A stretch of 64,000 bases of DNA from Roseibium sediminicola (GTDB taxonomy: Bacteria > Pseudomonadota > Alphaproteobacteria > Rhizobiales > Stappiaceae), in contig NZ_JALNMJ010000017.1 in NCBI RefSeq assembly GCF_023156505.1, forward strand, positions 62,001-126,000, read 5' to 3'. Under the pieces are notes generated by a model, which was not told the DNA's origin, did no database searches, and was given only the letters and a program-made list of their open reading frames with translations. Positions 33,811 through 42,889 of the stretch are shown here, in pieces. The translations under genes and the position numbers were made by a program. Numbering within the stretch: position 1 is the first letter of the stretch; every line of letters starts with the position of its first letter.

Positions 33811-34872
33811 ATGAAGAAAATCGCGGTATTGGGTCTGGGCAAGGTCGGCGCGCTGGCAGCGCGCCTTTTGCATGAAAGCGGTTTCGAGGTCATCGCCTAT
33901 GACCAGAATGCCCCGCGCGAGACGATGCCCTTTGCCGTTCAGTCGGCCGATCTGAAGGCCTATGACAGCCTGCAGAAGATCGTCTCGGGCGTCGATGCGA
34001 TCCTGTCCTGCCTGCCCTATCAGCTCAATGTCGGCGTCGCGACCGCCGCCCATGCCGCAGGCATCCACTATTTCGATCTGACCGAAGACGTGCCGACCAC
34101 GAAGGCAATCATCGAGATGAGCGCGACCGCCAAGGGCCTGATGGCGCCGCAATGCGGCCTGGCGCCGGGCTTTGTCGGCATTGTCGGCGCCAAGCAGATC
34201 GGCGACTTCGACGATTGCCGCTCCTGCCGCATGCGCGTCGGCGCCCTGCCGCAGAACCCGACCGGGCTGATGGGCTATGCCTTCAACTGGTCGCCCGACG
34301 GCGTCGTCAACGAATATCTCAACGATTGCGAGGTGATCGAGGACGGTGTGCGCAAATGGGTTTCGCCGATGGAATGGCTGGAAACCATCTATATCGACGG
34401 CATGAAACTGGAAGCCTTCACCACCTCTGGCGGTCTCGGCACCATGTGCGAGACCTATCTCGGCAAGGTCGCCAATATCGACTACAAGACCATGCGCTAT
34501 CCCGGCCACGCCGAGCTGATGAACTTCTTCTTCCACGAGCTCTTGATGCGCGAGCGGCGCCAGGAGGCCGGCGAGATCCTGGTTCATGCCAAACCGCCCA
34601 CCGACAATGACGTCGTCTATGTGCATGTGGCCTCCGAAGGCACCATTGACGGGCGCCCGCGCCGCGAGGAATTCGTGCGCGCCTACAAGCCGATCGAGAT
34701 CGGCGGCAAGATGCGCACCGCGATCGCCTGGACGACGTCGGCCTCCGTCGTTGCCGTGATCGAGATGGTCCGCGACGGCAAACTGCCGGGCCAGGGCTTC
34801 CTGCGCCAGGAAGACATCCCGCTGGAGGCGTTTCTGAAGACCCGGACGGGCTCGCTCTACGCGGCGGGGTAA
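33811..34872 (+). CDS. Saccharopine dehydrogenase family protein
   Basis: A 353-residue NAD(P)-dependent enzyme. The Rossmann motif GLGKVGALAARLL is at residues 8-20, then LPYQLNVGVATAAHAAGIHYFDLTED-type sequence near 70-95 and GLAPGFVGIVGA near 117-128. It resembles saccharopine or lysine-6-dehydrogenase-type proteins rather than trans-enoyl reductases. The GAGGAGCAGAG ribosome site fixes the ATG. With the divergent AsnC regulator it suggests lysine (or other amino acid) catabolism; the exact substrate is not shown. Confidence 0.85.
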   Translation: MKKIAVLGLGKVGALAARLLHESGFEVIAYDQNAPRETMPFAVQSADLKAYDSLQKIVSGVDAILSCLPYQLNVGVATAAHAAGIHYFDLTEDVPTTKAIIEMSATAKGLMAPQCGLAPGFVGIVGAKQIGDFDDCRSCRMRVGALPQNPTGLMGYAFNWSPDGVVNEYLNDCEVIEDGVRKWVSPMEWLETIYIDGMKLEAFTTSGGLGTMCETYLGKVANIDYKTMRYPGHAELMNFFFHELLMRERRQEAGEILVHAKPPTDNDVVYVHVASEGTIDGRPRREEFVRAYKPIEIGGKMRTAIAWTTSASVVAVIEMVRDGKLPGQGFLRQEDIPLEAFLKTRTGSLYAAG

Positions 34873-34917
34873 GCCTCCCTGTATGGGGCACCGCCTCCCT
34901 CTTCGGAGTCACCCCGG

Positions 34918-35046
34918 ACAAGCAAAGCGCAGATCCGGGGCCTACTCGTTGCCAGAGCGGCCCTTGTGGGGCACACGCGCGCGGCCTTTCCTGGCGTCTT
35001 GAACAAGCTGCACGGCGAGTGGGCCCCGGCTCAAGGCCGGGGTGAC
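34918..35046. repeat. Family A palindromic repeat unit
   Basis: Bounded by GTCACCCCGGAC and AAGGCCGGGGTGAC; the first of two family A units in the gene-free gap 34873-35375. Confidence 0.75.
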
Positions 35047-35114
35047 ACAGTGGTGTGCGGCAGTGCAGGCGGAAATGGCCTAAGCTGGGCCAAAGGAGGG
35101 GGCCTCCCACCGGC

Positions 35115-35241
35115 GTCATCCCGGCCTAGCATAGCGCGAGCCGGGACCGGGGAGCCACAAGCATTTGCCGACAAAACCTTTCCTAACGACAGCCCCCGGG
35201 CTCCCCGGTTCCGGGTCTTCGCTGCGCTAGGCCGGGATGAC
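35115..35241. repeat. Family A palindromic repeat unit
   Basis: Bounded by GTCATCCCGGCC and TAGGCCGGGATGAC, with internal GGGACCGGGGAGCC and inverted GGCTCCCCGGTTCC. A short hairpin TCTCCGCTTTCGCGGAGA follows at 35300-35317 and also occurs at 37526-37543. Confidence 0.75.
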
Positions 35242-35375
35242 GATGGAAAGGCAAAGCCGCATTGGGCATTGCGTTTCTATTCTGATGAGGCTTCCTAGGT
35301 CTCCGCTTTCGCGGAGATGACACAATGGAGAAAACGCGGACAAGCGAGCTTTGCACCCATCGCAGCCCGACCGGC

Positions 35376-37226
35376 TCAAACACAGCGTCCGGAGCGTTCG
35401 CTTCCGGCAACCGTCACAGCAGGAGACCAGACGTTGCCCGCGGTTCGGATCAAGGTGTCCTGGAGGTCCGCGGCGGACATCGGTTTTCCGAAGTAAAACC
35501 CCTGCAGGATGTCGCAGCCCATGCCGCTTGCCAATTGCGCATGGGCTTCCGTTTCCACGCCCTCGGCGACGATCTTCATACCAAGGCTCTTGCCGATCCC
35601 GATGATAGAAGCCACCAGAGCACGGGCGGTTTCGTCGCTGACGATGGGCAAAATGAACTGGCGGTCGATTTTCAAGACCGTGGGACTGATTTTCAGGAGC
35701 CCCTGGACGGAGGCGTGCCCGGTGCCGAAATCGTCCAGCGCAATGGTGACACCCAGCTCCTTCAACTCGCCAAGCGTCCAGTGCACCACGTCGCCAATGC
35801 GTTCCAGATAGACCGATTCCAGGATTTCAATGGTCAGTCTTTCCGGATCGAGCCCCGATTTCTTGATGTCGTGAATGAGGGTCGGATCCGCCAGCCGGCC
35901 GGCGGAAACATTGATCGAGACGCGCGGCAGGTCGATGCCCGCCTCGTCGAAGGCGGTCAGCGTTTCGGGCAGCGTGCTGAAGGTGATCTCGTCGATCCGC
36001 TTCAGGATCCCCATGGCGGCGGCCGTGTCGAGAAACGCGGCCGGCGGCAGCAGTCCCAGTTTCGGATGCGCCCACCTCACCAGCACCTCGGCGCTGGTGA
36101 CCCGGCCGGTTTCCGCGTCGATCAGGGGCTGAAAATAGGGAATGAATTCCCGGTTCTCGCAGGCAATCAGAAGGTCGGAGACCAGCCGTTTGGTCGCGAT
36201 CGCCTCCGCATGCATTTCCTCGGTAAAGAACGACCAGCGCCCCCGGCCGTTGGTCTTGGCATGGTAGAGCGCCATGTCGGCGTCCGCGACCACCTGTTCG
36301 GGAACATCCATGCCGGCCTTGGCGATGGCAACGCCGACACTGGCGCTGCAAAAGGTCGACTTGCCCTCGAACGCAAAGGGCGCATGCATTTCCTGCACAA
36401 TGGCGTCGGCCAGGCCGCTGATATTCAGCGCGCTGTCGCTCAAGGGGCGCAGGATGACAAACTCGTCGCCGCCGATGCGCGCCACAAGGTCCGTTGCCTC
36501 TGTCAGGCGGCGCAGCATGTTGGCAACGGAGATCAGCAGCCGGTCACCGGCATCATGGCCCAGCGTGTCGTTGACGGATTTGAACCGGTCGAGATCCACA
36601 TAAAAGACGGCAAAATCAGACCCGCCTTTCTGCAGGTCCGCGACCCAGGACTTCAGCTCCACCTCGAAATGGCGCCGGTTGGAGAGGCCGGTCAGCGCAT
36701 CTTCCTTCGACTCCTTGGCCACGGTTTTTGCCAGTTCGTGGAGACGGGTGTTCTCTTTTTCCAGGCGCTGGATTTTCTCGGCAAAGCCGGACAACAGCTC
36801 CTGGTGGGAGGCAGCTGCATCAAGCATCTGCGGCCTTGACGGGTGGACAGGCGGCTCATCCAGTTCAATGAGCGAACACAGCCACCACCGGTCGCCCGTT
36901 GCCGGGTCCGACAACGGCACCCAGCTCATTTTTTCCCAGTATTCCTCGCCGTTTTTCCGATTGGTGCGAACCTTGACGGAGAAGCACTCCCAGTTCATCA
37001 GCTTTTCGATAATGGAAAGATGGTCGCCTTGCGCCATGCTCGCGCCGATCAGTATCGTGCCGCGCTTGCCGCGGATCTCCGCAAGCTCGTAACCGGTGAT
37101 CCGGGTGAAGGCCTTGTTGCACCACTGCAGCTCCATGACCGCGCCGTCTTCGTCATGCGCCAGCGCAAGTGCCAGCCCTTCGGAGCACTTGTCGATGATC
37201 TGGTCGAATATCTGCGCAGGTATCAT
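35376..37226 (-). CDS. PAS-GGDEF-EAL cyclic-di-GMP protein
   Basis: A 616-residue cytoplasmic protein. PAS is at about residues 5-125 (LQWCNKAFTRITGYELAEIRG), a short coiled coil at 140-172, and GGDEF at 176-340 with intact RIGGDEF (250-256). EAL is at about 350-595 with the signature EVL (380-382) in place of EAL. Other phosphodiesterase residues are kept: DDFGTG (498-503), K519 in LKID and EGVE (555-558). It may both make and degrade cyclic-di-GMP, or one domain may be regulatory. No membrane segment is visible; it probably senses through PAS. Confidence 0.93.
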   Translation of the reverse strand: MIPAQIFDQIIDKCSEGLALALAHDEDGAVMELQWCNKAFTRITGYELAEIRGKRGTILIGASMAQGDHLSIIEKLMNWECFSVKVRTNRKNGEEYWEKMSWVPLSDPATGDRWWLCSLIELDEPPVHPSRPQMLDAAASHQELLSGFAEKIQRLEKENTRLHELAKTVAKESKEDALTGLSNRRHFEVELKSWVADLQKGGSDFAVFYVDLDRFKSVNDTLGHDAGDRLLISVANMLRRLTEATDLVARIGGDEFVILRPLSDSALNISGLADAIVQEMHAPFAFEGKSTFCSASVGVAIAKAGMDVPEQVVADADMALYHAKTNGRGRWSFFTEEMHAEAIATKRLVSDLLIACENREFIPYFQPLIDAETGRVTSAEVLVRWAHPKLGLLPPAAFLDTAAAMGILKRIDEITFSTLPETLTAFDEAGIDLPRVSINVSAGRLADPTLIHDIKKSGLDPERLTIEILESVYLERIGDVVHWTLGELKELGVTIALDDFGTGHASVQGLLKISPTVLKIDRQFILPIVSDETARALVASIIGIGKSLGMKIVAEGVETEAHAQLASGMGCDILQGFYFGKPMSAADLQDTLIRTAGNVWSPAVTVAGSERSGRCV

Positions 37227-37525
37227 GGGTAAAGCTCACATCATCATGCACCCAAGGGACCGTCAAGAGATTAGACAAGTGTTAATGCGGCCCGGAAATC
37301 GATGATCTGAATTTCGTCCAGTGCCTTTACAGCAACAAAAGGTGGTTGGGCCTGCAAGGCCTTCGCGCAATGCTTGCCGGAGAAGCCGGATATTTTGCCG
37401 TGAGACCGAAGCTCCTCCGGTCTTGGCGCCGGGCGTTTGGGGCTCGATTGACGGACTGTCTCCGCAGCGTTGTTTCATGTCCCGCCCAACCAGCGTCCTC
37501 CCCGCCAAGCGCCCGGCTTCCCGGG

Positions 37526-37548
37526 TCTCCGCTTTCGCGGAGATAACG
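37526..37548. repeat. Short hairpin repeat (GGTCTCCGCTTTCGCGGAGA type)
   Basis: The same hairpin as at 35300-35317, within the 341-bp gap 37227-37567 between the two cyclic-di-GMP genes. The rest of the gap looks like decayed family A sequence; no gene is seen. Confidence 0.5.
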
Positions 37549-37567
37549 CCGAAGATGCCAGTGCAGT

Positions 37568-38866
37568 TCACAGCTCCGCTTTCGGCCCGACCACCCAGTT
37601 GCGGCCCTTTTTCTTGGCCTCGTAAAGGCGTTGGTCCGCGGTCTTGAACAGGCGTTCGAGCGTGTCGCCATCTTCCGGCGCGCAGGCGACGCCGACGCTG
37701 ACCGTGATCTTTTCGGGCAGATAGACCTTGCTGAACCGCTCGATGGTCTTGCGCAGGCGCTCGGCCAGCGACGTCGCCCCGTCGGCGGGCAGTTTCTCGC
37801 ACAGCAGCACGAATTCCTCACCGCCGACCCGGTACAAATGATCGTCGGAACGCAGGTTTTCCGTCAGAAGGCGCGCGACCGTCTTCAACACTTCGTCACC
37901 CGCCTGATGGCCGTGCCGGTCGTTGACCTGCTTGAAATGATCGATATCGATCACCAGCAAGGACACCGCCCGTCCTTCCGCCAGATTCCGCGCCAGGATC
38001 GCCGGGGCGTTCTGGTCATACTGGCTGCGGTCGAGCGCGCCGGTCAGGTGGTCGCGGATCGAGGCTTCGAGCAGCTTGTGATAGCGCTCCCGGTAGGTCA
38101 GCACCTGGAAGACGTCTTTCAGGGGCCGGTCGGTCAGCCAGCCCTTCTCGGTGTCGAAATATTTCAGATAGACGATGAAAAGTACCGTATAGACGACCGT
38201 CGCGACCATCTTGGCGACCCAGCCGCCGAAAAAGACATGGCCCGGCGCACCGGAAACATAATGCAGCGCCAGGAAGAAACCCGCCTGATCGAAGGTCAGG
38301 ACAACCGCGCCGCAGATCAGGAAACGCAGTCCCAGATGCCGGCCGAGCCAGTCGCCGATCCGTTCATACAGGATGATGATCAGGATGCTGTCAATGAACA
38401 GGAGGATGGTGCCCCAGACCATCAGCAGCCCCATCTCGTCGATAAAGGCGAAGTCCGGACCGTGGCTGTTGGTGACGTCGATTGTCTCGTGGTTCCTCAA
38501 GATCATCACCAGGGCGACGATCAGGAAATTGCCGATCAGAAGGCCATAGATCGGCTGGCGCACCGCAAGCGCGTCCTCGCGAACATAAAGCAACAGGATC
38601 ATCAACAACTTGCCGGAGAACAGCACCGTAGAGCCGGGCGAGACGATGCCGAAGGGCAGCTGGATGTAGAACACGCTGGCGAGATAGGTCTCCAGAAAAT
38701 GCATCACGCCCAGCGCGCACATGAAGACGCCGATGCCAATCACCTTGCGTGCGCGCAGCAAGCTCATCATGACGGTGAAATAAACGGCGGCCTGGGCAAA
38801 GAGGAGGAGAACGTTGGAAGTGGCCATGGGCAGTCCGGATTGTCTTTCTTGCAGCAATGTATGCAT
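37568..38866 (-). CDS. Membrane diguanylate cyclase (GGDEF)
   Basis: A 432-residue protein. Seven or so membrane helices occupy residues about 17-235, followed by a GGDEF domain at about 265-425 with GGEEF at 348-352 and the DIDHFKQVND motif at 307-316. An RxxD-type inhibitory site is not obvious. It synthesises cyclic-di-GMP at the inner membrane. The start could be the ATG at 38866 or at 38827 (13 residues later); neither has a strong ribosome site. It follows the other cyclic-di-GMP gene on the same strand but is separated by repeats. Confidence 0.92.
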   Translation of the reverse strand: MHTLLQERQSGLPMATSNVLLLFAQAAVYFTVMMSLLRARKVIGIGVFMCALGVMHFLETYLASVFYIQLPFGIVSPGSTVLFSGKLLMILLLYVREDALAVRQPIYGLLIGNFLIVALVMILRNHETIDVTNSHGPDFAFIDEMGLLMVWGTILLFIDSILIIILYERIGDWLGRHLGLRFLICGAVVLTFDQAGFFLALHYVSGAPGHVFFGGWVAKMVATVVYTVLFIVYLKYFDTEKGWLTDRPLKDVFQVLTYRERYHKLLEASIRDHLTGALDRSQYDQNAPAILARNLAEGRAVSLLVIDIDHFKQVNDRHGHQAGDEVLKTVARLLTENLRSDDHLYRVGGEEFVLLCEKLPADGATSLAERLRKTIERFSKVYLPEKITVSVGVACAPEDGDTLERLFKTADQRLYEAKKKGRNWVVGPKAEL

Positions 38867-39155
38867 TGATTCTCGCGCATAGCGAAACCAAAACCGGTTT
38901 CGTGGCTAAGTAGGACCAAGAGACCCGTCAAGGCCTCCTCTTACGGCAAATGCCCTGCGCGCGAAATTCCGGGGAACTACTGTGTCGTTGCGTTGCCTTG
39001 TCTTCAATTTTTCTCCCGGCCTGCAGAAAAGGGCACCATATCCGCGCCCCTGATCGTGGCTTTCCGGCGGGCAATCCGGGAGGCAAAGTTCCCGGCGTCT
39101 GCACGCAATCGTGAAAGACCGCGATCTGAGGACGTCTTGATCGCCTGCCCGGGAC

Positions 39156-39686
39156 ATGGTCTCCATGGCCGCCCCGGAACAAGACGGACAGACCTGCAAC
39201 ATGTGCTCCAAGCCCTCTGGCGAGATTGAATTTCGGCGGCTGACGGACATTGCCCCCGAAATCCTCCTTGCGCATATGTCCGACCCGCGCGTTGGCGAAC
39301 ACCTGCCGTTGCAGACCTTCACCTGGGATCTCGACATGGTGGAAAAATTCGTGGCGGCCAAGGAAGCCTGCTGGCAGTGCGACGGCCTCGGCCACTGGGC
39401 GATTTTCTGCGGCGGGTCCTATGTCGGCTGGGGCGGGTTTCAGAAGGAAGACACCGAATGGGATTTCGGACTGGTGCTGACGCCGGACGCTTTCGGTCTT
39501 GGCGCCCGCATCGCCCGTCAGGCACTCGCCTTCGCCCGTGCCGATACGCGCATCCCCTTTGTCACATTCCTGCTGGCGCCCACGCGCAAAAATCTCGGCG
39601 CCCTCACCCGACTGGGCGCGAAACCGCTCGGCACCGTCGAACATGCCGGGACCGCGTTTCTGAAATTCCGGCTCGAGACCGCCTGA
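39156..39686 (+). CDS. GNAT family N-acetyltransferase
   Basis: A 176-residue RimJ/RimL-like acetyltransferase: IEFRRLTDIAPEILLAHMSD near the start, GHWAIFCGGSYVGWGGFQKE as the central beta strands, GLVLTPDAFGLGARIARQAL at the acetyl-CoA loop, then NLGALTRLGAKPLGTVEHAG near the end. The substrate is unknown. Several ATGs (39156, 39165, 39201) are possible; the conserved fold begins near residue 22. The 289 bp upstream (38867-39155) shows no other feature. Confidence 0.85.
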   Translation: MVSMAAPEQDGQTCNMCSKPSGEIEFRRLTDIAPEILLAHMSDPRVGEHLPLQTFTWDLDMVEKFVAAKEACWQCDGLGHWAIFCGGSYVGWGGFQKEDTEWDFGLVLTPDAFGLGARIARQALAFARADTRIPFVTFLLAPTRKNLGALTRLGAKPLGTVEHAGTAFLKFRLETA

Positions 39687-39775
39687 AAGACCAAACCCTG
39701 TGGCAAAGTGCGGGCTCGCCCATTTGCAACTCCGGCGCCATCATCGCCTAAAACCGGACACTCCTGGAGCCCGAC

Positions 39776-40225
39776 ATGGCCGACACGACGGAAGGACAAT
39801 GCCACGGCATCGAACGTGCTGAACCAGGACTGCCCCAGGGCAACCTTATCGTCTTCGATGGCATCTGCGTGTTCTGCTCCGGCTTTGCCAGGTTCATGGT
39901 CAAACACGACCGGCGCGCCGGCTTCCGGTTTGTGGACGCCCATTCGCAAACGGGCCGCGCGCTCTACCGGCTTTTCGATCTCGATCCGGACCTGATGGAA
40001 ACCAACATCGTCATCCATGACGGCCGTGTCCACACCAAGATGGCGTCCTTTACCGCAGCCATGGCGAGCCTCGGCTGGCCGTGGAAGGCGCTGACGGTGT
40101 TGAACCTTCTTCCCAGGAGCCTCGCCAACTGGATCTATGACCGGATCGCGCAAAACCGCTACCGCTTCGGCCGGCGTGCCTGCCCTCTGCCGTCGGCTGA
40201 ACTCAAGGAACGGTTGATTGACTGA
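39776..40225 (+). CDS. DCC-family thiol-disulfide oxidoreductase (DUF393)
   Basis: A 149-residue thioredoxin-like protein of the DCC family, named for the motif seen here as FDGICVFCSGFARF (residues about 27-40). The next conserved stretch FRFVDAHSQTGRAL and the C-terminal RYRFGRRACPLPS also fit. Its role is probably redox or electron transfer; exact partners are unknown. TGGAG precedes the ATG. The stop overlaps the TTG start of the DUF4166 fusion gene, so the two are co-translated. Confidence 0.9.
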   Translation: MADTTEGQCHGIERAEPGLPQGNLIVFDGICVFCSGFARFMVKHDRRAGFRFVDAHSQTGRALYRLFDLDPDLMETNIVIHDGRVHTKMASFTAAMASLGWPWKALTVLNLLPRSLANWIYDRIAQNRYRFGRRACPLPSAELKERLID

Positions 40226-41903
40226 AGCCAACTCCAGGCAACGGATTGTCATTCTTGGTGGCTACGGCGTCTTCGGCGGCAAGCTGGCCGAAGCCTTGCT
40301 GCGCCAGCCGCAATTCGAGGTCGTCATTGCCGGCCGCAATCTCGGCAAGGCGCAGACCTTCTGTGACCGCCATGGTGGCTTGCCGGCGGCACTGGACAGA
40401 TCCGCAAGCAATTTCTCTGAAACGCTTGCCGGCCTCGCCCCGTTCGCGACCATCGACGCCGCCGGCCCCTTCCAGGCCTATGGCGAGCACCGCTACAAGG
40501 TTGCCGAGGCCGCTCTTGCCGCAGGCAGCCATTATCTGGATCTGTCCGACGACGCCGGTTTCACCGGCGGCATTGGTGTCCTGCGGGATCAGGCCCTGGC
40601 AGCGGGGCTTTCGGTCCTCTCGGGCGTTTCCAGCGTTCCCGCCCTGTCATCGGCTGCTGTCGAGGCGCTTCGCGGCGACTTCTCCCGCCTGGACCTGATT
40701 GAAAGCGTGATCCTGCCCGGCAACCGTGCCCCACGCGGTCTCTCTGTCATGCGCGCGATCCTGACCCAGGCGGGCCGGCCGATGACCGTCTTTCGCGACG
40801 GGATCAGAATCCGGCTTCCTGGCTGGTCCGGCCTTTCCAAACGCCGGATAGGTCCACCAGGAAGGGCCGGTCTGCCACCTCGTTGGACGTCTTTCATTGG
40901 CGCCCCGGATCTGACGCTCTTCCCGGAACGTTATCGCGCCCGGACCGTGCTGTTCCGCGCCGGGCTGGAGCTTCCGATAATGCATCTCGGACTTTGGGGG
41001 CTTTCCTGGATGGTGCGTCTCCGCCTGCTGCGCTCGCTGGACCCCATGGCCGGTGTCCTGCAGAAGATCGCCGACTGGCTGGAGCCCCTTGGCAGCGACC
41101 GCGGCGGCATGGAAGTTCGCCTCGCCGGCCTCGACGGCAGAGGCAAGCCGTTGAGCCGCCGCTGGACCCTGATCGCAGAAGCCGGCGACGGACCGCATAT
41201 CCCCGCCGTGGCCGCCGCGATCTTGTGCCGGCGGCTCACGCAAGGCACGGTTCCGGCAGGTGCCCGCCCCTGCCTGGGAGAAATCACGCTTCAGGACGTT
41301 TCGGAGGCAACCTCCCACCTCAGCGTCGCCACCCGGGTCGACACGGATGACCGCCCCTGCCTGTTCCAGCAGGCCCTTGGTACCGGCTTCGACACTTTGC
41401 CGGCGCCCGTCCGGGATCTGCACACGGTGTATGACAGGCGCTGCTGGACCGGCGAGGCCAAGGTCACACGCGGCGGCTCTTTCCTGAGCAAGCTGATCTG
41501 CCGCATGGTCGGCTTTCCGCCGCAAGCGGAGCGGACACCGGTTGCGGTGACAATCGAGCGGCGTGGGAAGGCTGAAATCTGGCAGCGCAATTTCGGCGGC
41601 AAGGTGTTTAAATCCGTGCTCAGCCTGCGGGGCGCGCCCGGCTCCGGCATCGTGCAGGAACGGTTCGGCCCGATTGCGTTCAACATTCATTTGCAACAGC
41701 GGCACGGGAGATTGGCCTTCCCTGTCGGCCGGGGCCGGTGCCTCGCACTCCCATTGCCAAACTGGCTGATTCCGCTCAGCGAAGCGTGGGAACAAGATGA
41801 TAGTGGGCGCTTTAACTTTGACGTGAAGATCTCGTTGCCGGGCATCGGCATGCTCGTCCACTATCAGGGATGGCTGCAACCTCAGAGTCTGGCCCATAAA
41901 TGA
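40218..41903 (+). CDS. Saccharopine-dehydrogenase-like / DUF4166 fusion protein
   Basis: A 561-residue protein. The N-terminal Rossmann domain carries VILGGYGVFGGKLAEALL (residues about 11-28) and the saccharopine-dehydrogenase-like segment AAGSHYLDLSDDAGF near 100. The C-terminal DUF4166 begins near 375 (GTGFDTLPAPVRDLH) and ends in the MLVHYQGWL segment. The start is a TTG at 40218 with AAGGAACGG upstream, overlapping the DCC gene. The final six codons and the stop lie within a 268-bp MITE-like element, so the native C-terminus may have been replaced. Substrate unknown. Confidence 0.85.
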   Translation: MTEANSRQRIVILGGYGVFGGKLAEALLRQPQFEVVIAGRNLGKAQTFCDRHGGLPAALDRSASNFSETLAGLAPFATIDAAGPFQAYGEHRYKVAEAALAAGSHYLDLSDDAGFTGGIGVLRDQALAAGLSVLSGVSSVPALSSAAVEALRGDFSRLDLIESVILPGNRAPRGLSVMRAILTQAGRPMTVFRDGIRIRLPGWSGLSKRRIGPPGRAGLPPRWTSFIGAPDLTLFPERYRARTVLFRAGLELPIMHLGLWGLSWMVRLRLLRSLDPMAGVLQKIADWLEPLGSDRGGMEVRLAGLDGRGKPLSRRWTLIAEAGDGPHIPAVAAAILCRRLTQGTVPAGARPCLGEITLQDVSEATSHLSVATRVDTDDRPCLFQQALGTGFDTLPAPVRDLHTVYDRRCWTGEAKVTRGGSFLSKLICRMVGFPPQAERTPVAVTIERRGKAEIWQRNFGGKVFKSVLSLRGAPGSGIVQERFGPIAFNIHLQQRHGRLAFPVGRGRCLALPLPNWLIPLSEAWEQDDSGRFNFDVKISLPGIGMLVHYQGWLQPQSLAHK

Positions 41904-42149
41904 AATCGAAATGGCATGGGAAATGGCGAAACACCGATAGGAAGGGTGCGCGGAGCGGGCTTATTGCCCGGTCAAGCACGCTGACGACACGGGGTGAAGC
42001 CATTTCCATGTCCTTCGGATTTGACCGAATTGGTCTTCCTCGGCGTCGCGAAAGGCTAGAAAATGAACCACATTTCCTGCGCTTTCGCTCCTAGATGAAG
42101 ACCAATTCGCCTCAAACCATTTCAGCTTCATTTATGGGCCAGACTCTGA
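41882..42149. mobile_element. MITE-like element with 33-bp imperfect terminal inverted repeats
   Basis: The left end (41882-41914) and right end (42117-42149) are inverted copies: 23 bp are identical at the outer edge, then 3 mismatches, then 7 more matching bases. The interior has no gene but holds further inverted pairs (GAATTGGTCTTC near 42030 with GAAGACCAATTC near 42095; CATGGGAAATGGC with GCCATTTCCATG). No clear target duplication is seen. It fills most of the 389-bp gap 41904-42292 and supplies the end of the upstream gene. Confidence 0.65.
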
Positions 42150-42292
42150 AGAGCCCGCCCTGACACCGGCGGAATCGGCCTGACGGATCGAGTCTTTCCC
42201 TCTGTTTGCTGAAAAACTGCACATGCCCTCCTGAAAAAGCACGTTCCGGTCTCGCTAGACAGATCCCGTCTCGACAGCAAGGAGGATCGCGC

Positions 42293-42787
42293 ATGTCCAA
42301 CGACGGTAAGCAACAGCAGGGCTGGTTCCAACGCAACGCCTGGCGGTTCGTCGTGGCCGCGGAGAGCGCGGCCGCGGGCACTTTGGTGGCCTTCACGGTC
42401 GCCATGATGCTGAAAAACGGCGGCTCCGGAGGCGGCGGAGCCGTCGAACCCTATATCGCCGCGCTCCTGGGCGGTGGCGGCGGCCTGGTCGGCGGCTTTT
42501 GTCTGTCCAGCTGGTACGGCCGGCCGGGCCGGTATGGCTGGGCCTACGCCATTTTGTTCTCCCTGGTCGCCCCGCCCCTTGCCGGCGCGATAGCCGGCTC
42601 CTGCCTGCTGCCGGGCGTCGGCACCGCGGTCGGCGCCGGCATGGCGCTCTGGACTTTCTATTATCCGCAATCGATTGCCGTCTGGGCGGCCTGCCTGATC
42701 GCCATCCATCTGCACACGCGCCGGCTGCGGGCGCGGCAATTTTCCGGCGGGCATCTTGCCGGCGCCGCCCCGAAACATTGTCTCTAG
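42293..42787 (+). CDS. Small membrane protein of unknown function
   Basis: A 164-residue protein with four hydrophobic segments (about residues 18-40, 52-72, 82-110 and 118-140), a Gly-rich loop GGSGGGG near 43 and many small residues. An ideal ribosome site AAGGAGG lies 7 bases before the ATG, so it is surely translated. The C-terminus is basic. I do not recognise a family. It stands alone between the MITE-like element and pdxJ. Confidence 0.65.
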   Translation: MSNDGKQQQGWFQRNAWRFVVAAESAAAGTLVAFTVAMMLKNGGSGGGGAVEPYIAALLGGGGGLVGGFCLSSWYGRPGRYGWAYAILFSLVAPPLAGAIAGSCLLPGVGTAVGAGMALWTFYYPQSIAVWAACLIAIHLHTRRLRARQFSGGHLAGAAPKHCL

Positions 42788-42889
42788 TGACAATATCTTG
42801 TTTGACTTCAAGGACTTTTGGAACAATCTTGCGATCCTGACCCAACCCTTTCAAGCTTGATCAGAACCGCTTTTTCCGGATTGTCAGCC

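Noticed and set aside
42128-42826. Minus-strand frame over the small membrane protein, ending in the same QSLAHK residues as the DUF4166 protein
   Set aside because: The shared ending is only the terminal inverted repeat of the MITE-like element. The plus-strand gene has an ideal ribosome site.
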